Shown here piece by piece: positions 8,080-16,933 of a stretch of DNA of 64,000 nt; the stretch's first letter is position 1, and each line of letters starts with the position of its first letter. The notes under the pieces were generated by a model. That model was given only the letters and a program-made list of their open reading frames with translations, ran no database searches and had not been told where the DNA came from. The stretch is taken from NCBI RefSeq assembly GCF_036906915.1, contig NZ_JBAKHX010000030.1, positions 23,058-87,057 of the forward strand, in the 5' to 3' direction. Position numbers and translations under genes: made by a program. The DNA comes from Phytohabitans sp036906915 (lineage in GTDB: Bacteria > Actinomycetota > Actinomycetes > Mycobacteriales > Micromonosporaceae).

Positions 8080-8960
8080 GCCGGCGGGGAAATGGCGGCG
8101 GCCCGGCGGTGAGCCCCGCTCAGGGGGCGACCATTGGACGGCGCCGGCTGCGGCACGCGCTGCGCACCGCCCGCGAGGCGATCGGCCTGACGCAAGAGCA
8201 GGTCGCGGCTGAGATGGACTGGTCCGCCTCAAAGATCATCCGGATCGAGGCGGGGGCGGTGAGCGTGTCGCCGATCGACGTCCGCGCTCTGCTCCGGCTG
8301 TACGGCGTGGTGGAGCAGCGCCGCGTCGACGAGTTGGTGTCGCTGGCACGTTCGTCGCGCGCGCGCCGGTGGTGGTCGTCCTTCGCCGGCACGCTGGCGC
8401 CGTCCTACATGGCGTACATCGGGCTGGAGGCGGAGACGTCGTCGGTGCTGTGTTACACGCCGACGAAGCTGCCCGGGCTTTTCCAGACCGAGGCGTACGC
8501 GGCCAAGGCGGTCCGCCGCGAAGGCACCGCGGCCGACGAGCAGAGCCAGGTCGAGGTGCGCCTCACCCGCCAGCGCGAGGTGCTCGACAAACCCAACCCG
8601 CCGCACATCACCGCGGTCATCGACGAGTCGGTGGTCCGGCGGATCGCCAACGACGCGCAGCCCCAGAGGGAGCAGCTCGAAAAGCTGATGACGCTGAGCA
8701 TCCAGCCCAACATCACGCTTCAGGTGCTGCCCTTCACGTCGGGCGTCGACGACTACCCCAGCCCGTTCGCGATCCTCCAGTTCCCCGACCCGGCCGACCA
8801 CGACGTCATGTTCGTGGAGAGCGCGGTTGCCGACGACGTGGTCGACCGTCCCGAGGTGGTCGAGCCGTACCACGAGAGGTTCCAGCGGCTGTGCCAGCTG
8901 GCACTCAGCCCAGACGAGAGCCGCAACCTGATCAAAAAGATCGTGGGCGAACTCGGCTGA
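8076..8960 (+). CDS. Second XRE-DUF5753 regulator, tandem paralogue
   Basis: A 294-residue homologue of the preceding regulator with the same domain order: HTH (LRTAREAIGLTQEQVAAEMDWSASKIIRIEAG) and DUF5753 (YMAYIGLEAE, PGLFQTEAYA, RQREVLDKPNPPHITAVIDES, ITLQVLPFTSG). The GTG start overlaps the upstream stop by 4 nt. A second in-frame GTG 11 codons later is also possible. The two proteins match along their whole length, which points to an old tandem duplication. The stop codon lies inside the terminator hairpin. Confidence 0.92.
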   Translation: MSRRGNGGGPAVSPAQGATIGRRRLRHALRTAREAIGLTQEQVAAEMDWSASKIIRIEAGAVSVSPIDVRALLRLYGVVEQRRVDELVSLARSSRARRWWSSFAGTLAPSYMAYIGLEAETSSVLCYTPTKLPGLFQTEAYAAKAVRREGTAADEQSQVEVRLTRQREVLDKPNPPHITAVIDESVVRRIANDAQPQREQLEKLMTLSIQPNITLQVLPFTSGVDDYPSPFAILQFPDPADHDVMFVESAVADDVVDRPEVVEPYHERFQRLCQLALSPDESRNLIKKIVGELG

Positions 8961-8973
8961 GTTCGCCCACGAT
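8940..8973 (+). terminator. Terminator overlapping the stop of the second XRE gene
   Basis: Perfect 15-bp stem (ATCGTGGGCGAACTC and its complement) with a GGCT loop. The stop codon is within the hairpin, so the last codons of the regulator form the left arm. The gene convergent from the right ends at 9006, so both may use it. Confidence 0.85.
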
Positions 8974-9005
8974 CGGTGTGCCCCCCGGCCCACCTTGGAA
9001 CTGGT

Positions 9006-9545
9006 CTAGCGGCGACTGGAACGCCACATGTTCATCGAGGCCACCGGCTCGGTCACCGCACCCAGCCTGGTCGCCTCCTTTGCCCGGAGCAGCGCCCGCG
9101 TCACCTGGCCGTACTGCCGCTGCTGGTCGCTGGTGAACAGCAGCATCGTCAGCCCGTGGAGCTCGCCCCACAACTCGTAGGCCCGCGGCCGCAACCGGTG
9201 GCCGATCGTCGCCACCAGGAAGGGGACGAACGCCACGGCGGTGAGCGCGAGGTAGGTCTGCGCGCTGAGGTGGTTGAGCTCGGTCGTCATGCCGAGCGCG
9301 ATGCCGACGCCCGCCAGCATGATCGCGGTGACCGTCACGGATCGAATCGTGAGCTGGTCGGCCGGACCGCGCGCGGTGCGAAGGTTGTGCAGCTCGCACA
9401 CCGGAAACCGGCGGCCCGCCACAATGAACCAGTCCTGCGTCACGAGAATGCCGGGCTGGCTATAGAACGGGCGCCCATCGGCTGCCGTAGATGTCGCGCT
9501 TGTTACGGGGGCGGACGTTACGGGCCGTGCCGCTGGTGGGCTCAT
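9006..9545 (-). CDS. DUF6232 family membrane protein
   Basis: A 179-residue protein. The N-terminus is a small PH-like beta segment (FYSQPGILVTQDWFIVAGRRFPVCELHNLRTARG). Two membrane helices follow (about residues 80-125: VTVTAIMLAGVGIALG and TYLALTAVAFVPFLVATIG), then a soluble tail with YELWGELHGLTMLLFTSDQQRQYGQVTRALLRAKEA. This matches DUF6232, a family of unknown function. The ATG is preferred over an upstream TTG (11 codons earlier). Neither has a clear ribosome site. Confidence 0.8.
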   Translation of the reverse strand: MSPPAARPVTSAPVTSATSTAADGRPFYSQPGILVTQDWFIVAGRRFPVCELHNLRTARGPADQLTIRSVTVTAIMLAGVGIALGMTTELNHLSAQTYLALTAVAFVPFLVATIGHRLRPRAYELWGELHGLTMLLFTSDQQRQYGQVTRALLRAKEATRLGAVTEPVASMNMWRSSRR

Positions 9546-9633
9546 TGCGTGTTGGGTAGTCTGCACTTGTGCCTCCAACGGCTCGTGAGGCGGGTTGGCT
9601 TCTCGTAAGACGAGCTTGGTGTGGTGGTTTTAG

Positions 9634-9665
9634 GATCGGCACCTGGTGGCAGCCAGGTGCCGATC
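9634..9665 (+). terminator. Orphan hairpin in a 328-bp gene-free stretch
   Basis: Perfect 13-bp stem (GATCGGCACCTGG) with a 6-nt loop and a pyrimidine-rich stretch behind it on the plus strand (GTCTTCCT). The surrounding gap (9546-9873) contains no convincing gene. A weak frame starts at a GTG at 9569 and runs through the hairpin, which argues against it being coding. The hairpin may end a short plus-strand transcript. Confidence 0.5.
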
Positions 9666-9873
9666 GTCTTCCTGCCGTGTGCGGAACCCCTCCGGAGGCA
9701 ACCCTTGAGGCTCTACAGCCATTGTGCTATATGACCGCTAGCCAGGGGAAGGCATGCAATCAGCCACCTGTCAGATTGGCACCGCGCGGGTAGCTTCGTG
9801 TACGCGCTTACGCACCGGCTGTCCCATTTGTTCACCCAGGTACCGCCACGAGGCGCGATAACGGACATTCCGC

Positions 9874-11166
9874 CTACAGCTTCTCGTAGCACGGGCCGTC
9901 CAGTGTGTACGCCTTCGCCGTCGGACCGGTGAAGAGATCGCGCACCTGGCCGACGCCGGTGGGCGCCGCACGGTCTGCTTTGTAGATGGCGGTCACCCGC
10001 ACCGCACCCTCGTTCGGGCCGGCCGCGTAGTTGCCGGCGCCCGATGGCAACATGCCCTCGTAGTCCACCGACGTCAATGACTTCGCCGCCGCCAGTAGGC
10101 CCGCTCGGGTCAGGTCGCCGTCCTCGACCGCCTTCGAAAGGGCCGCCTTCATCGGGTACGACCACACCCAGCCGGAGGTGTAGCCGTCGTTCGGCGTCGC
10201 CGAACCGAGCGCCTCGCGCATCGCCTTGTGCCCGGGGCTGTCCGTTCCCCAAGCGTTCCACGGCGCCGTCTGCTCGTACCGGGACAGCAGGGCGGGCGCC
10301 GACGCGCTCTGCAACAGCGCCGGGTTCCACGTCGGGCTGGTGCCGATGAAGCGCCCACCGAAGCCGCGCGCCACCGTCTGTCCGATGATCGCCGCCGCGT
10401 CCGCTGGACCGGTCGTCACGATCACCACGTCCGGCTTGGCCGTCAGGATCGCCTGGATCGCGCCGGCCTGCTTGTCGGCGCCGGAGTCGGTCTTCACGGC
10501 CGCGAACGTCATGCCCAGCGCCTGGGCGGCGAGCTTGGCGCCGGCGGCCGCGTCTTCGCCGTAGTCACCGGCCAGGTGCACCGCCATCACGCTCTTCGGG
10601 TTGTACACCTCCTTGGCGTAGTCGAGCGCGTTCATCGACTCGATGCAGTAGTTGGCGCCCGACTCGATGATCACGTCTTCGAACGCCCAGGCGGACGTCC
10701 ACGAGGCGGGCGCCGCGACCACGCTGCTCGCCTTGAGGTCGCTGATGATCGCGGCGGTGGTCGGTGAGCCAAGTGTCTGCGCCAGCCCCAGCACGCTCGG
10801 CTTGATCTCCTGGTACACCTGGTTGTGCGTCTGCGGGTTGTACTTGTTGTCCCGCACGTACTTGGTCACGTCGACCTCGTACCCGCCGATGCCGCCATCG
10901 GTGTTGACCCGCTTCCAGAACGCCTTCTGTGCGTCCGTGATCGGCACGGCCAAGGCCCGGAACGGGCCCTCGGTCAGGTCGGAGATGATGCCGAGGTATA
11001 TGCAGCCTTTGCTGGAGTCGGTGGCGCCCGGGCAGGGCTCCGCGGTCACCCCGACATCGGTCTTGACCTCGCCCTCGCCCGTCTCACTCTCGCCGCCCCG
11101 GCACGCGGCGAGCGCGCCCGATACGAGCAGGAGTGCCGCGGCGCCCAGCGATCCCATTCTGTTCAT
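9874..11166 (-). CDS. LIV-type ABC transporter substrate-binding lipoprotein
   Basis: Extracellular solute receptor of the branched-chain amino acid (Leu/Ile/Val-binding) superfamily, 430 residues. A lipoprotein signal is visible (LLLVSGALAAC; the Cys at about residue 22 is the likely lipidation site). Mature features include IYLGIISDLTEGPFRALAVPITDAQKAFWKRVNTDGGIGGYEV, TLGSPTTAAIISDL, and the second lobe VMAVHLAGDYGEDAAAGAKLAAQALG. Start chosen at an ATG with GAGGG 8 nt upstream. Last gene of the operon, 19 nt behind livM. The true ligand may be an organic or fatty acid rather than an amino acid because an acyl-CoA ligase sits in the operon. Confidence 0.9.
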   Translation of the reverse strand: MNRMGSLGAAALLLVSGALAACRGGESETGEGEVKTDVGVTAEPCPGATDSSKGCIYLGIISDLTEGPFRALAVPITDAQKAFWKRVNTDGGIGGYEVDVTKYVRDNKYNPQTHNQVYQEIKPSVLGLAQTLGSPTTAAIISDLKASSVVAAPASWTSAWAFEDVIIESGANYCIESMNALDYAKEVYNPKSVMAVHLAGDYGEDAAAGAKLAAQALGMTFAAVKTDSGADKQAGAIQAILTAKPDVVIVTTGPADAAAIIGQTVARGFGGRFIGTSPTWNPALLQSASAPALLSRYEQTAPWNAWGTDSPGHKAMREALGSATPNDGYTSGWVWSYPMKAALSKAVEDGDLTRAGLLAAAKSLTSVDYEGMLPSGAGNYAAGPNEGAVRVTAIYKADRAAPTGVGQVRDLFTGPTAKAYTLDGPCYEKL

Positions 11167-11185
11167 TGGAGAGCCCTCACACACG

Positions 11186-12286
11186 TCAGTAGGAGAACGG
11201 CCACGCCTTCCAGTAGTTGCGGGCCCGCACCCAGAGGCCGAACAGCCCGCGTGGTTCGAAGATGAGGAAGACGATGATGAGTACGCCGTAGAGGATCGTC
11301 TCCACCTGGAAGACGTTGGGCACCTCGTTCGGCTGGGTGCTGATGAACGGCACCCACGCCTGCAGTTCCCGGGTGAGCCGGGGCAGCAGGGTGATGAAGA
11401 ACGCCCCGGCGATCGCACCGGAGACCGTACCCGCGCCGCCGATCAGCACCATCGCGATGTACTGGACGGACAGCAGCAGGCTGAACGAGCTCGGGTCGAA
11501 GTACCCGCTCACCGTGTAGAGCAGGGCACCGGCGCACCCGGCGTAGAAAGAGGACACGGCGAACGCGATCGTCTTGTACCGCGCCAGGTTGACGCCGATG
11601 ACGCCGGCCGCGATGTCACGGTCACGGATCGCCGTGAACGCCCGCCCCACCTTGGACCGGGCCAGGTTGCGTGCCGCGAGGGCGAATACCACCAGTAGGG
11701 CCAGCATCAGCCAGAAGAGCTTCTGGTCCCGGGTGCCGTACGCGTCGGTGCCGGCCAGTTGGTACCCGAAGACCTCCAGCGACGCGGCGGGCCGCCCCAC
11801 GCCGACCCCACCGGTCAGCGACGACCACTCGCTCGCGATGTGCTGCCCGATGAAGACCAGGCCGAGCGTGACTATGGCGAGATACAGGCCGCGCAGGCGG
11901 GTGGCGAGCGGCGCCACGAGCACGCCGGCGGCCGCCGCGACCAGGCCGGCGACGGGCAGCCACACCAACATGTTGGGCATCCCGAACCCGACGACGCGGC
12001 CATCCGGGTCGCCGCTGACAGCGGCGGCGGTGTACGCGCCGATGGCGAGGAAGAACGCGTGGCCCAGGGACACCTGACCGGCGTATCCGGTGACGAGGCC
12101 CAACCCGATCGCACCGATCGCCGCCACGCAGCACAGCGCGAGCAGTTGCAGGATGTCGTCGGTGAGCAGGAAGGGCAGGGCTGCGGCGACCGCCAGCAGC
12201 ACGCCGAACCACACCCGCTTGGCGGGCGTGTTGAACAACGCCATGTCGCTGGCGTACGAGGTGTGCAGCAGCGGCCTCCCCCTCAT
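11186..12286 (-). CDS. livM: LIV-type ABC permease (LivM-like)
   Basis: Integral membrane subunit, 366 residues, with about 8-9 hydrophobic segments. It carries the LivM hallmark GLGLVTGYAGQVSLGHAFF near residue 65 and the cytoplasmic coupling segment GRAFTAIRDRDIAAGVIGVNLARYK. It ends in EPRGLFGLWVRARNYWKAWPF. It overlaps the stop of livH by 4 nt (ATGA), so translation is coupled. It forms the transport channel with LivH, energised by the two ATPases encoded first in the operon. Confidence 0.93.
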   Translation of the reverse strand: MRGRPLLHTSYASDMALFNTPAKRVWFGVLLAVAAALPFLLTDDILQLLALCCVAAIGAIGLGLVTGYAGQVSLGHAFFLAIGAYTAAAVSGDPDGRVVGFGMPNMLVWLPVAGLVAAAAGVLVAPLATRLRGLYLAIVTLGLVFIGQHIASEWSSLTGGVGVGRPAASLEVFGYQLAGTDAYGTRDQKLFWLMLALLVVFALAARNLARSKVGRAFTAIRDRDIAAGVIGVNLARYKTIAFAVSSFYAGCAGALLYTVSGYFDPSSFSLLLSVQYIAMVLIGGAGTVSGAIAGAFFITLLPRLTRELQAWVPFISTQPNEVPNVFQVETILYGVLIIVFLIFEPRGLFGLWVRARNYWKAWPFSY

Positions 12287-13167
12287 ACCCGCTCGACCTC
12301 CCGGGTGCCGAACAGGCCGTAGGGCCGCACCAGCAGCACGAGGAGCATCACCACATACGGGGTGATGACGGAGACGTTGCCACCCAGCCACGGCGCGTGG
12401 TTCTGGTAGGTGGCGGTCAGTTCCTGGAGCACACCGATCGCGAGCCCACCGACCACCGCGCCGGGCAGCGAGTCGAGCCCGCCGAGGATGATGACGGGCA
12501 GGGCGGTCAGCGCGATGAGCCACAGAGCGGCGTCCACACTGGACCCGGCGGCGGCGAAGGTGCCCGCCACTGCCGCGAGCACACCGGCCAGCCCCCAGGA
12601 GAGCGCGAAGACGGTGCCCACCGAGACCCCCTGCGCGAGCGCGGCCTCCTGGTCGTACGCGGCGGCGCGCATCGCGAGGCCCATCCGGGTGAAGCGGAAG
12701 AAAGCGAACAGCGCCGCCACGAGCGCTGCGGTGGTGAGGAACGCGGCGAGGTGACGCTGCTGCATGTCGATGCCGCCCACGCCGACCGTGCGCAGCCCCC
12801 ACGGGTCCAGCACGTTGCGGACGTCCAAGCCGATGAAGGCGTTTACGACCACCCGCACGGCGACGTCGACGCCCAGCGTGATGATGGCGACGACGAACGC
12901 CGGCCGGCCGATCATCGGCCGCACCGCCAGGCGCTCCACGCCGAGGGCGAGCAGCCCGGTGAGGACCGCGGCCACCGGCACCGCCACCCAGAAGCTGACC
13001 TCCAGCACGAGGTACGTCACCATCGTGACGCCCGCGAGCATGAACGCCGGCTGCGCGAAGCTGATCACTCGGGTGGCCTTGTAGATGATGACGAAGCCGA
13101 GCGCGAGCAGGGCATAGACGCTGCCGGTGCCGAGCCCGCGCAGCACCGCCTCGACCAGCTCAGCCAT
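12283..13167 (-). CDS. livH: LIV-type ABC permease (LivH-like)
   Basis: Integral membrane subunit, 294 residues, with LivH features: GLGTGSVYALLALGFVIIYKATRVISFAQPAF at the N-terminus, the coupling segment GLAMRAAAYDQEAALAQGVSV, and ILGGLDSLPGAVVGGLAIGVLQE. The start overlaps the end of the acyl-CoA ligase gene by 8 nt, which places the ligase firmly within the transporter operon rather than beside it. Confidence 0.93.
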   Translation of the reverse strand: MAELVEAVLRGLGTGSVYALLALGFVIIYKATRVISFAQPAFMLAGVTMVTYLVLEVSFWVAVPVAAVLTGLLALGVERLAVRPMIGRPAFVVAIITLGVDVAVRVVVNAFIGLDVRNVLDPWGLRTVGVGGIDMQQRHLAAFLTTAALVAALFAFFRFTRMGLAMRAAAYDQEAALAQGVSVGTVFALSWGLAGVLAAVAGTFAAAGSSVDAALWLIALTALPVIILGGLDSLPGAVVGGLAIGVLQELTATYQNHAPWLGGNVSVITPYVVMLLVLLVRPYGLFGTREVERV

Positions 13168-15022
13168 ACATCTCCTCTACCAGGTCGGCGAAGAGGCCGG
13201 CGATCGCGGCGCGCTTGACCTTCTGCGTGGCGGTCAGTTCGCCATCCTCGTGGTCGAGCTCCTTCGGCAGCATCCGGAACCGCCGCACATGCTCGACCGG
13301 TGCCCGCCGCTCGTTCACGCCGTCCACGATGGACTGGACGAGCGCGCGCACCTCTGGCTTGGCGGACAGATCGCGGTATGTGGTGTAGGCCAGCCCGCGG
13401 CGCTGCGCCCACTCCCCGACGGTGTCGGGCTCGATGCCGATGAGCGCGCCGAGGTACGCCCGGCGGTCGCCCACCAGGATCGCCTCCTTGATGTACGGCG
13501 ACGCCTTGAGCTCGTTTTCGATCTGGGAGGGGGCGATGTTCTTGCCACCCGCGGTGATCATGATGTCCTTGGCGCGGTCGGTGATGCGGACGTGCGTGCC
13601 GTCGACCCACTCCCCGATGTCGCCGGTGTGCAGCCAGCCGTCTTCGGTGAGCGCCGCAGCGGTGGCGGCGGGGTCGCGGAAGTAGCCGACGAACGTGCCC
13701 GGGTGCCGGGTGAGGATCTCGCCGGTCCGCTCGTCGATCCGCAGCTCCACACCCTCGTGTGGCTCTCCCACGGTGCCGAGCTTGATGCGGCCCGGCTGGT
13801 TGCCGGTCGCCACGGCGGTGTTCTCCGTCATGCCGTACACCTCGTGCATGGGCACCCCGATGCCCATGAAGAACCGCAGCACGTCCGGCGCGATCGGGGC
13901 GGCGCCCGACGCCGCGTACCGCACCCGCCCGACCCCGATCCGCTCGCGCAGGGCCCGGTAGAAGAACAGCCAGCCGGCGGCGTACATCAGGCGGGTCACG
14001 AGCGTGTGCGTGCCGCCGGTGCGCACCAGCGTGTCGCCGATCCGCCGGGCCACCGCGAGCCAGAGCCGTGCGTTGAGCCGCTTGAGGGGTGAAGCGCTGG
14101 CGAGCCTGATGCTCACACCGGCAAGGATCTTCTCCCAGATCCGGGGTACTCCGAACAGGACGGTGGGCTGTACCTCGCGCAGGTTGGCCTGCACGGTCGC
14201 GATCGACTCTGCGAAGTTCACCTGGGTGCCGGCGCCGGCGTTGAACCACGTCGTGAAGATGCGTTCGGCGACATGGCACAGCGGCAGGTACGACAGCACC
14301 AGGTCGCTCGGGCCCGGTGGTGGCGACGTGAACCCGCCGCCGTCGACCAGCGACCGGATCGCGAAGTCCACGTTGGACACCGACAGCATCGCGCCCTTCG
14401 GCGGTCCCGTGGTGCCCGAGGTGTAGATGACGGTAGCGATGTCGTCGGGACGCGCGGCCGCCATCCGCTCCTCGAGCGCGTCCGGATGGGCGTCCCGGTG
14501 CGCCACGCCCATCAGCACCAGGTCTTCCCAGCACATCAACTTCGGGTGGCGGTACCGGTGCCGGATGCCGCGTGGCTCCAGGTAGACGATGCGTTCGAGG
14601 TCGGGGCAGTCGTCGAGCACCGCCAGCGCCTTGTCGACCTGCTCCTGGTCTTCGGCGACGAGCACCCGGGCGCCCGAGTGGTGCAGCAGGTACCCGACCT
14701 CGCTTGCCGGGTTCGTCGGATACAGGCCGACCGTGGCGGCGCGTACCGCGACGGTGGCGACGTCGGTGACGAGCCACTCCTTGCGGTTCTCGGCGTGGAT
14801 GGCCACCCGGTCGCCCGGCTCGATTCCCAGTGCCAGCAGCGCGTGCGCGACGGTCTGCGCGGTGTCCCAGTACTCCGCCCAGGTGACCTCCTGCCAGATG
14901 CCGAAGTCCTTCTCCCGCATGGCGATCGCGTCCGGTGTCGCGCGCGCGTGCTCGCGTACCCGAGATGCGATCGTCGTCGCGGCCTTAACCTGGGTCGAGG
15001 TCATGCCAGCTGACTCAGTCAT
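13160..15022 (-). CDS. AMP-forming acyl-CoA ligase (long-chain type) embedded in a LIV operon
   Basis: ANL-superfamily enzyme that activates a carboxylic acid as acyl-AMP and transfers it to CoA. It is 620 residues long, like FadD15-type long-chain enzymes. Motifs: the A3 P-loop Y200-TSGTTGPPKG, the A5-type YGMTENTAV (about 397), GWLHTGDIGEW (about 467), ITDRAKDIMITAGGKNIAP (about 483-501), and a C-terminal TATQKVKR with the catalytic Lys. A second ATG lies six codons in. Placement between LivG and LivH suggests vectorial uptake: the ABC system imports an acid and the ligase traps it as CoA thioester. The substrate is not determined by sequence. Confidence 0.92.
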   Translation of the reverse strand: MTESAGMTSTQVKAATTIASRVREHARATPDAIAMREKDFGIWQEVTWAEYWDTAQTVAHALLALGIEPGDRVAIHAENRKEWLVTDVATVAVRAATVGLYPTNPASEVGYLLHHSGARVLVAEDQEQVDKALAVLDDCPDLERIVYLEPRGIRHRYRHPKLMCWEDLVLMGVAHRDAHPDALEERMAAARPDDIATVIYTSGTTGPPKGAMLSVSNVDFAIRSLVDGGGFTSPPPGPSDLVLSYLPLCHVAERIFTTWFNAGAGTQVNFAESIATVQANLREVQPTVLFGVPRIWEKILAGVSIRLASASPLKRLNARLWLAVARRIGDTLVRTGGTHTLVTRLMYAAGWLFFYRALRERIGVGRVRYAASGAAPIAPDVLRFFMGIGVPMHEVYGMTENTAVATGNQPGRIKLGTVGEPHEGVELRIDERTGEILTRHPGTFVGYFRDPAATAAALTEDGWLHTGDIGEWVDGTHVRITDRAKDIMITAGGKNIAPSQIENELKASPYIKEAILVGDRRAYLGALIGIEPDTVGEWAQRRGLAYTTYRDLSAKPEVRALVQSIVDGVNERRAPVEHVRRFRMLPKELDHEDGELTATQKVKRAAIAGLFADLVEEMYG

Positions 15023-15789
15023 GTGGGTTGCACCTCGCCCAGATAGGCGCGGATGACGTCCGGGTGGTGCTGGATGTCGGCGGGCGGCCCCGTGGCCACC
15101 GCCCTGCCGAAGTCGACCACCAGGACCCGGTCGGCCAGGTCCATCACCAGGCCCATGTCGTGCTCGACCAGCACGATCGGGATGTCGAGCTCGTCACGGA
15201 TGTCGAGGATGAAGCGGGCCATGTCTTCGGTCTCCTCGACGTTCATCCCGCCGACCGGTTCGTCGAGCAGGAGCAGCTTCGGCTCCATGGCGAGCGCCCG
15301 TCCCAACTCGACCCGCTTCTGTACGCCGTACGGCAGCAGCCCGACCGGCAGGCGGCGCCACTGCTCCAGTTCCAGGAAGTCGACGATCTGCTCGACGGCG
15401 GCGCGGGCGGCGAGTTCCGCGCGCCGCGCCCGGCCGAGCCACGCGATCGCGGACAGCGGCCCGTAATGGATGTGGTTGTGCCGCCCGAGCATCAGGTTGT
15501 CGAGCACGGTGAGGTTCGCGAACAGCTCGACGTTCTGGAACGTGCGCGCCATGCCGAGCGCGGCGATCTGGTGCGGCCGCCTGCCGACCAGGTCGGTGCC
15601 GTCGAAGACCACCCGGCCGGACCGGGGCCGGTAGACGCCGGACAGCACGTTGAAGATGGACGTCTTGCCGGCGCCGTTCGGGCCGATGACCGCGAAGAGC
15701 TCCTGCCGCCCCACCGTGAAGCTCACCCCGTCGATCGCCTTCACGCCGGCGAAGCTGAGGTGGACGTCCGTGAACTCGAGGATCGTCAT
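15019..15789 (-). CDS. livG: LIV-type ABC transporter ATPase (LivG-like)
   Basis: Cytoplasmic ATP-binding subunit, 256 residues. Walker A is GPNGAGKT (about residues 38-45), the Q-loop is FQNVELF, Walker B is LLLLDEPVGGMN, and the switch is VEHDMGL. The signature motif is degenerate (LPYGVQKRVELGRA instead of LSGGQ), which is usual for LivG, where LSYGxQ is the norm. The ATG overlaps the livF stop by 4 nt. An upstream GTG three codons earlier is less likely. Its stop overlaps the start of the ligase gene by 4 nt. Confidence 0.94.
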   Translation of the reverse strand: MTILEFTDVHLSFAGVKAIDGVSFTVGRQELFAVIGPNGAGKTSIFNVLSGVYRPRSGRVVFDGTDLVGRRPHQIAALGMARTFQNVELFANLTVLDNLMLGRHNHIHYGPLSAIAWLGRARRAELAARAAVEQIVDFLELEQWRRLPVGLLPYGVQKRVELGRALAMEPKLLLLDEPVGGMNVEETEDMARFILDIRDELDIPIVLVEHDMGLVMDLADRVLVVDFGRAVATGPPADIQHHPDVIRAYLGEVQPT

Positions 15790-16559
15790 GACAACCACCG
15801 CTTACGCCGCCGGTAGTGCTTCACGTCGCGGAAGCTCTTGCGCCCCAGCCCCAGGTAGAACTCGCGGATGTCGTCGTCGGCGAGCAGCTGCGCGGCCGGC
15901 TTGTCGAGCACCACCCGGCCGGTCTCCAGCACGTACCCGTGACTCGCGATCGACAGCGCCATCGTGGCGTTCTGCTCGACGAGCAGGATGCCGGTGCCGC
16001 GCTTGTTGATCGCCATGATGATCTCGCGCACCTGCTCCACCAGCCGCGGCGCCAGCCCCAGGCTCGGCTCGTCGAGCAGTAGGTAGCGCGGGTCGGCCAT
16101 GAGCGCCCGACCGATCGCCAGCATCTGCTGCTCGCCACCGGACAGGTACCCGGCGGTCCGGCGGCGCCGCTCGGCGAGTACCGCAAACAGGTCGAACACG
16201 TCGTCGAGGCGCGCCTTGATCCGCTCTGGGCTGGTGTGGCCGCCGATCCGGAGGTTCTCCTCGACGGTCAGCTCCGCGAAGATCCGCCTGGCCTCCATCA
16301 CCTGGCAGATTCCCCGGCGCACCAGCGCCGCCGGCCGCAGGTGGTGCACGGGTACGCCGTCGAGCGTCACCGCGCCCTTCGTCACCTCGCCGTCGTGCAC
16401 GTCGAGCAGGCCCGTGATCGCGCGCAGGAGGGTGGTCTTGCCGGCACCGTTCGCGCCAAGCAGCGCGACGACCCCGCCAGGCGGGACTGTGACGCTGACG
16501 CCTCGCAGCACCAGCATCACGTCGTCGTAGACGACCTCGAGGTTCCGCACCTGCAACAT
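15786..16559 (-). CDS. livF: LIV-type ABC transporter ATPase (LivF-like), first gene of the operon
   Basis: Cytoplasmic ATP-binding subunit, 257 residues. Walker A is GANGAGKTT (about residues 34-42), the signature YLSGGEQQMLAIGRAL is intact, Walker B is LLLDEPSLGLAP, and the switch is LVEQN, as in LivF. It has an unusual basic tail (LGRKSFRDVKHYRRRKRWLS). It leads the six-gene minus-strand operon, and a candidate promoter lies 42-69 nt upstream. Confidence 0.94.
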   Translation of the reverse strand: MLQVRNLEVVYDDVMLVLRGVSVTVPPGGVVALLGANGAGKTTLLRAITGLLDVHDGEVTKGAVTLDGVPVHHLRPAALVRRGICQVMEARRIFAELTVEENLRIGGHTSPERIKARLDDVFDLFAVLAERRRRTAGYLSGGEQQMLAIGRALMADPRYLLLDEPSLGLAPRLVEQVREIIMAINKRGTGILLVEQNATMALSIASHGYVLETGRVVLDKPAAQLLADDDIREFYLGLGRKSFRDVKHYRRRKRWLS

Positions 16560-16600
16560 CGCCCGACGCTCCTTGTGTTCTACATCACAAGTTACCGGTC

Positions 16601-16628
16601 ATTTAACTAGAACTAACAAGGTCGTCAA
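16601..16628 (-). promoter_or_regulatory. Candidate promoter of the LIV/acyl-CoA ligase operon
   Basis: On the minus strand a TTGACG box is followed after 16 nt by TTAAAT, 42 nt before the first ATG of the operon. The stretch is AT-rich compared with its surroundings. The assignment rests on similarity to vegetative actinomycete promoters only. Confidence 0.4.
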
Positions 16629-16754
16629 GCGACGGTTTGGTCTCGATCCAACACGCTCGGTAACGACACCTACCTTGATGGACTAATCACCCTCCTGCCA
16701 CTTTCGTCTCAGCGATGATCACGTTAGGTTGGAGCGGCTGGTCCGGTCGTCAGT

Positions 16755-16920
16755 CACTCCCCCGGGTGGCGCCGGCCCGGTGCTGCCGAATCGCAAATCA
16801 CGACTACGGTCAGTGAGCGAACCGGGGACCCACCTTGTGCAATGGGGTGAATCCGCACTCGTGCGGTAGGGCGTCCTTCCCGCCCGAATCCGTCAGCTAA
16901 CCCGGTAGGCGGCCTGCGGA
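16755..16920 (+). promoter_or_regulatory. c-di-AMP riboswitch (ydaO-yuaA class)
   Basis: The leader of the NlpC/P60 gene carries the conserved blocks of the ydaO class in order: TGCCGAATCGC (16781-16793), GAGCGAACCGGGGACCCA (about 16815-16832), ATGGGGTGAATCC (about 16841-16853), TAGGGCG (about 16867), then CCCGAATCCGTCAGCTAACC (about 16880-16902) and CGGTAGGCGGC. In actinobacteria this class typically controls cell-wall hydrolase genes and turns expression down when c-di-AMP is high. The edges are approximate. It is followed directly by the gene's ribosome site (AGAGGGG, 16921-16927). Confidence 0.92.
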
Positions 16921-16933
16921 AGAGGGGTCACGT

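Noticed and set aside
9569..9793. A 74-residue plus-strand frame beginning PPTAREAGWLLVRRAWCGGF
   Set aside because: It runs through a perfect terminator hairpin and lacks a ribosome site, so it is not called as a gene.
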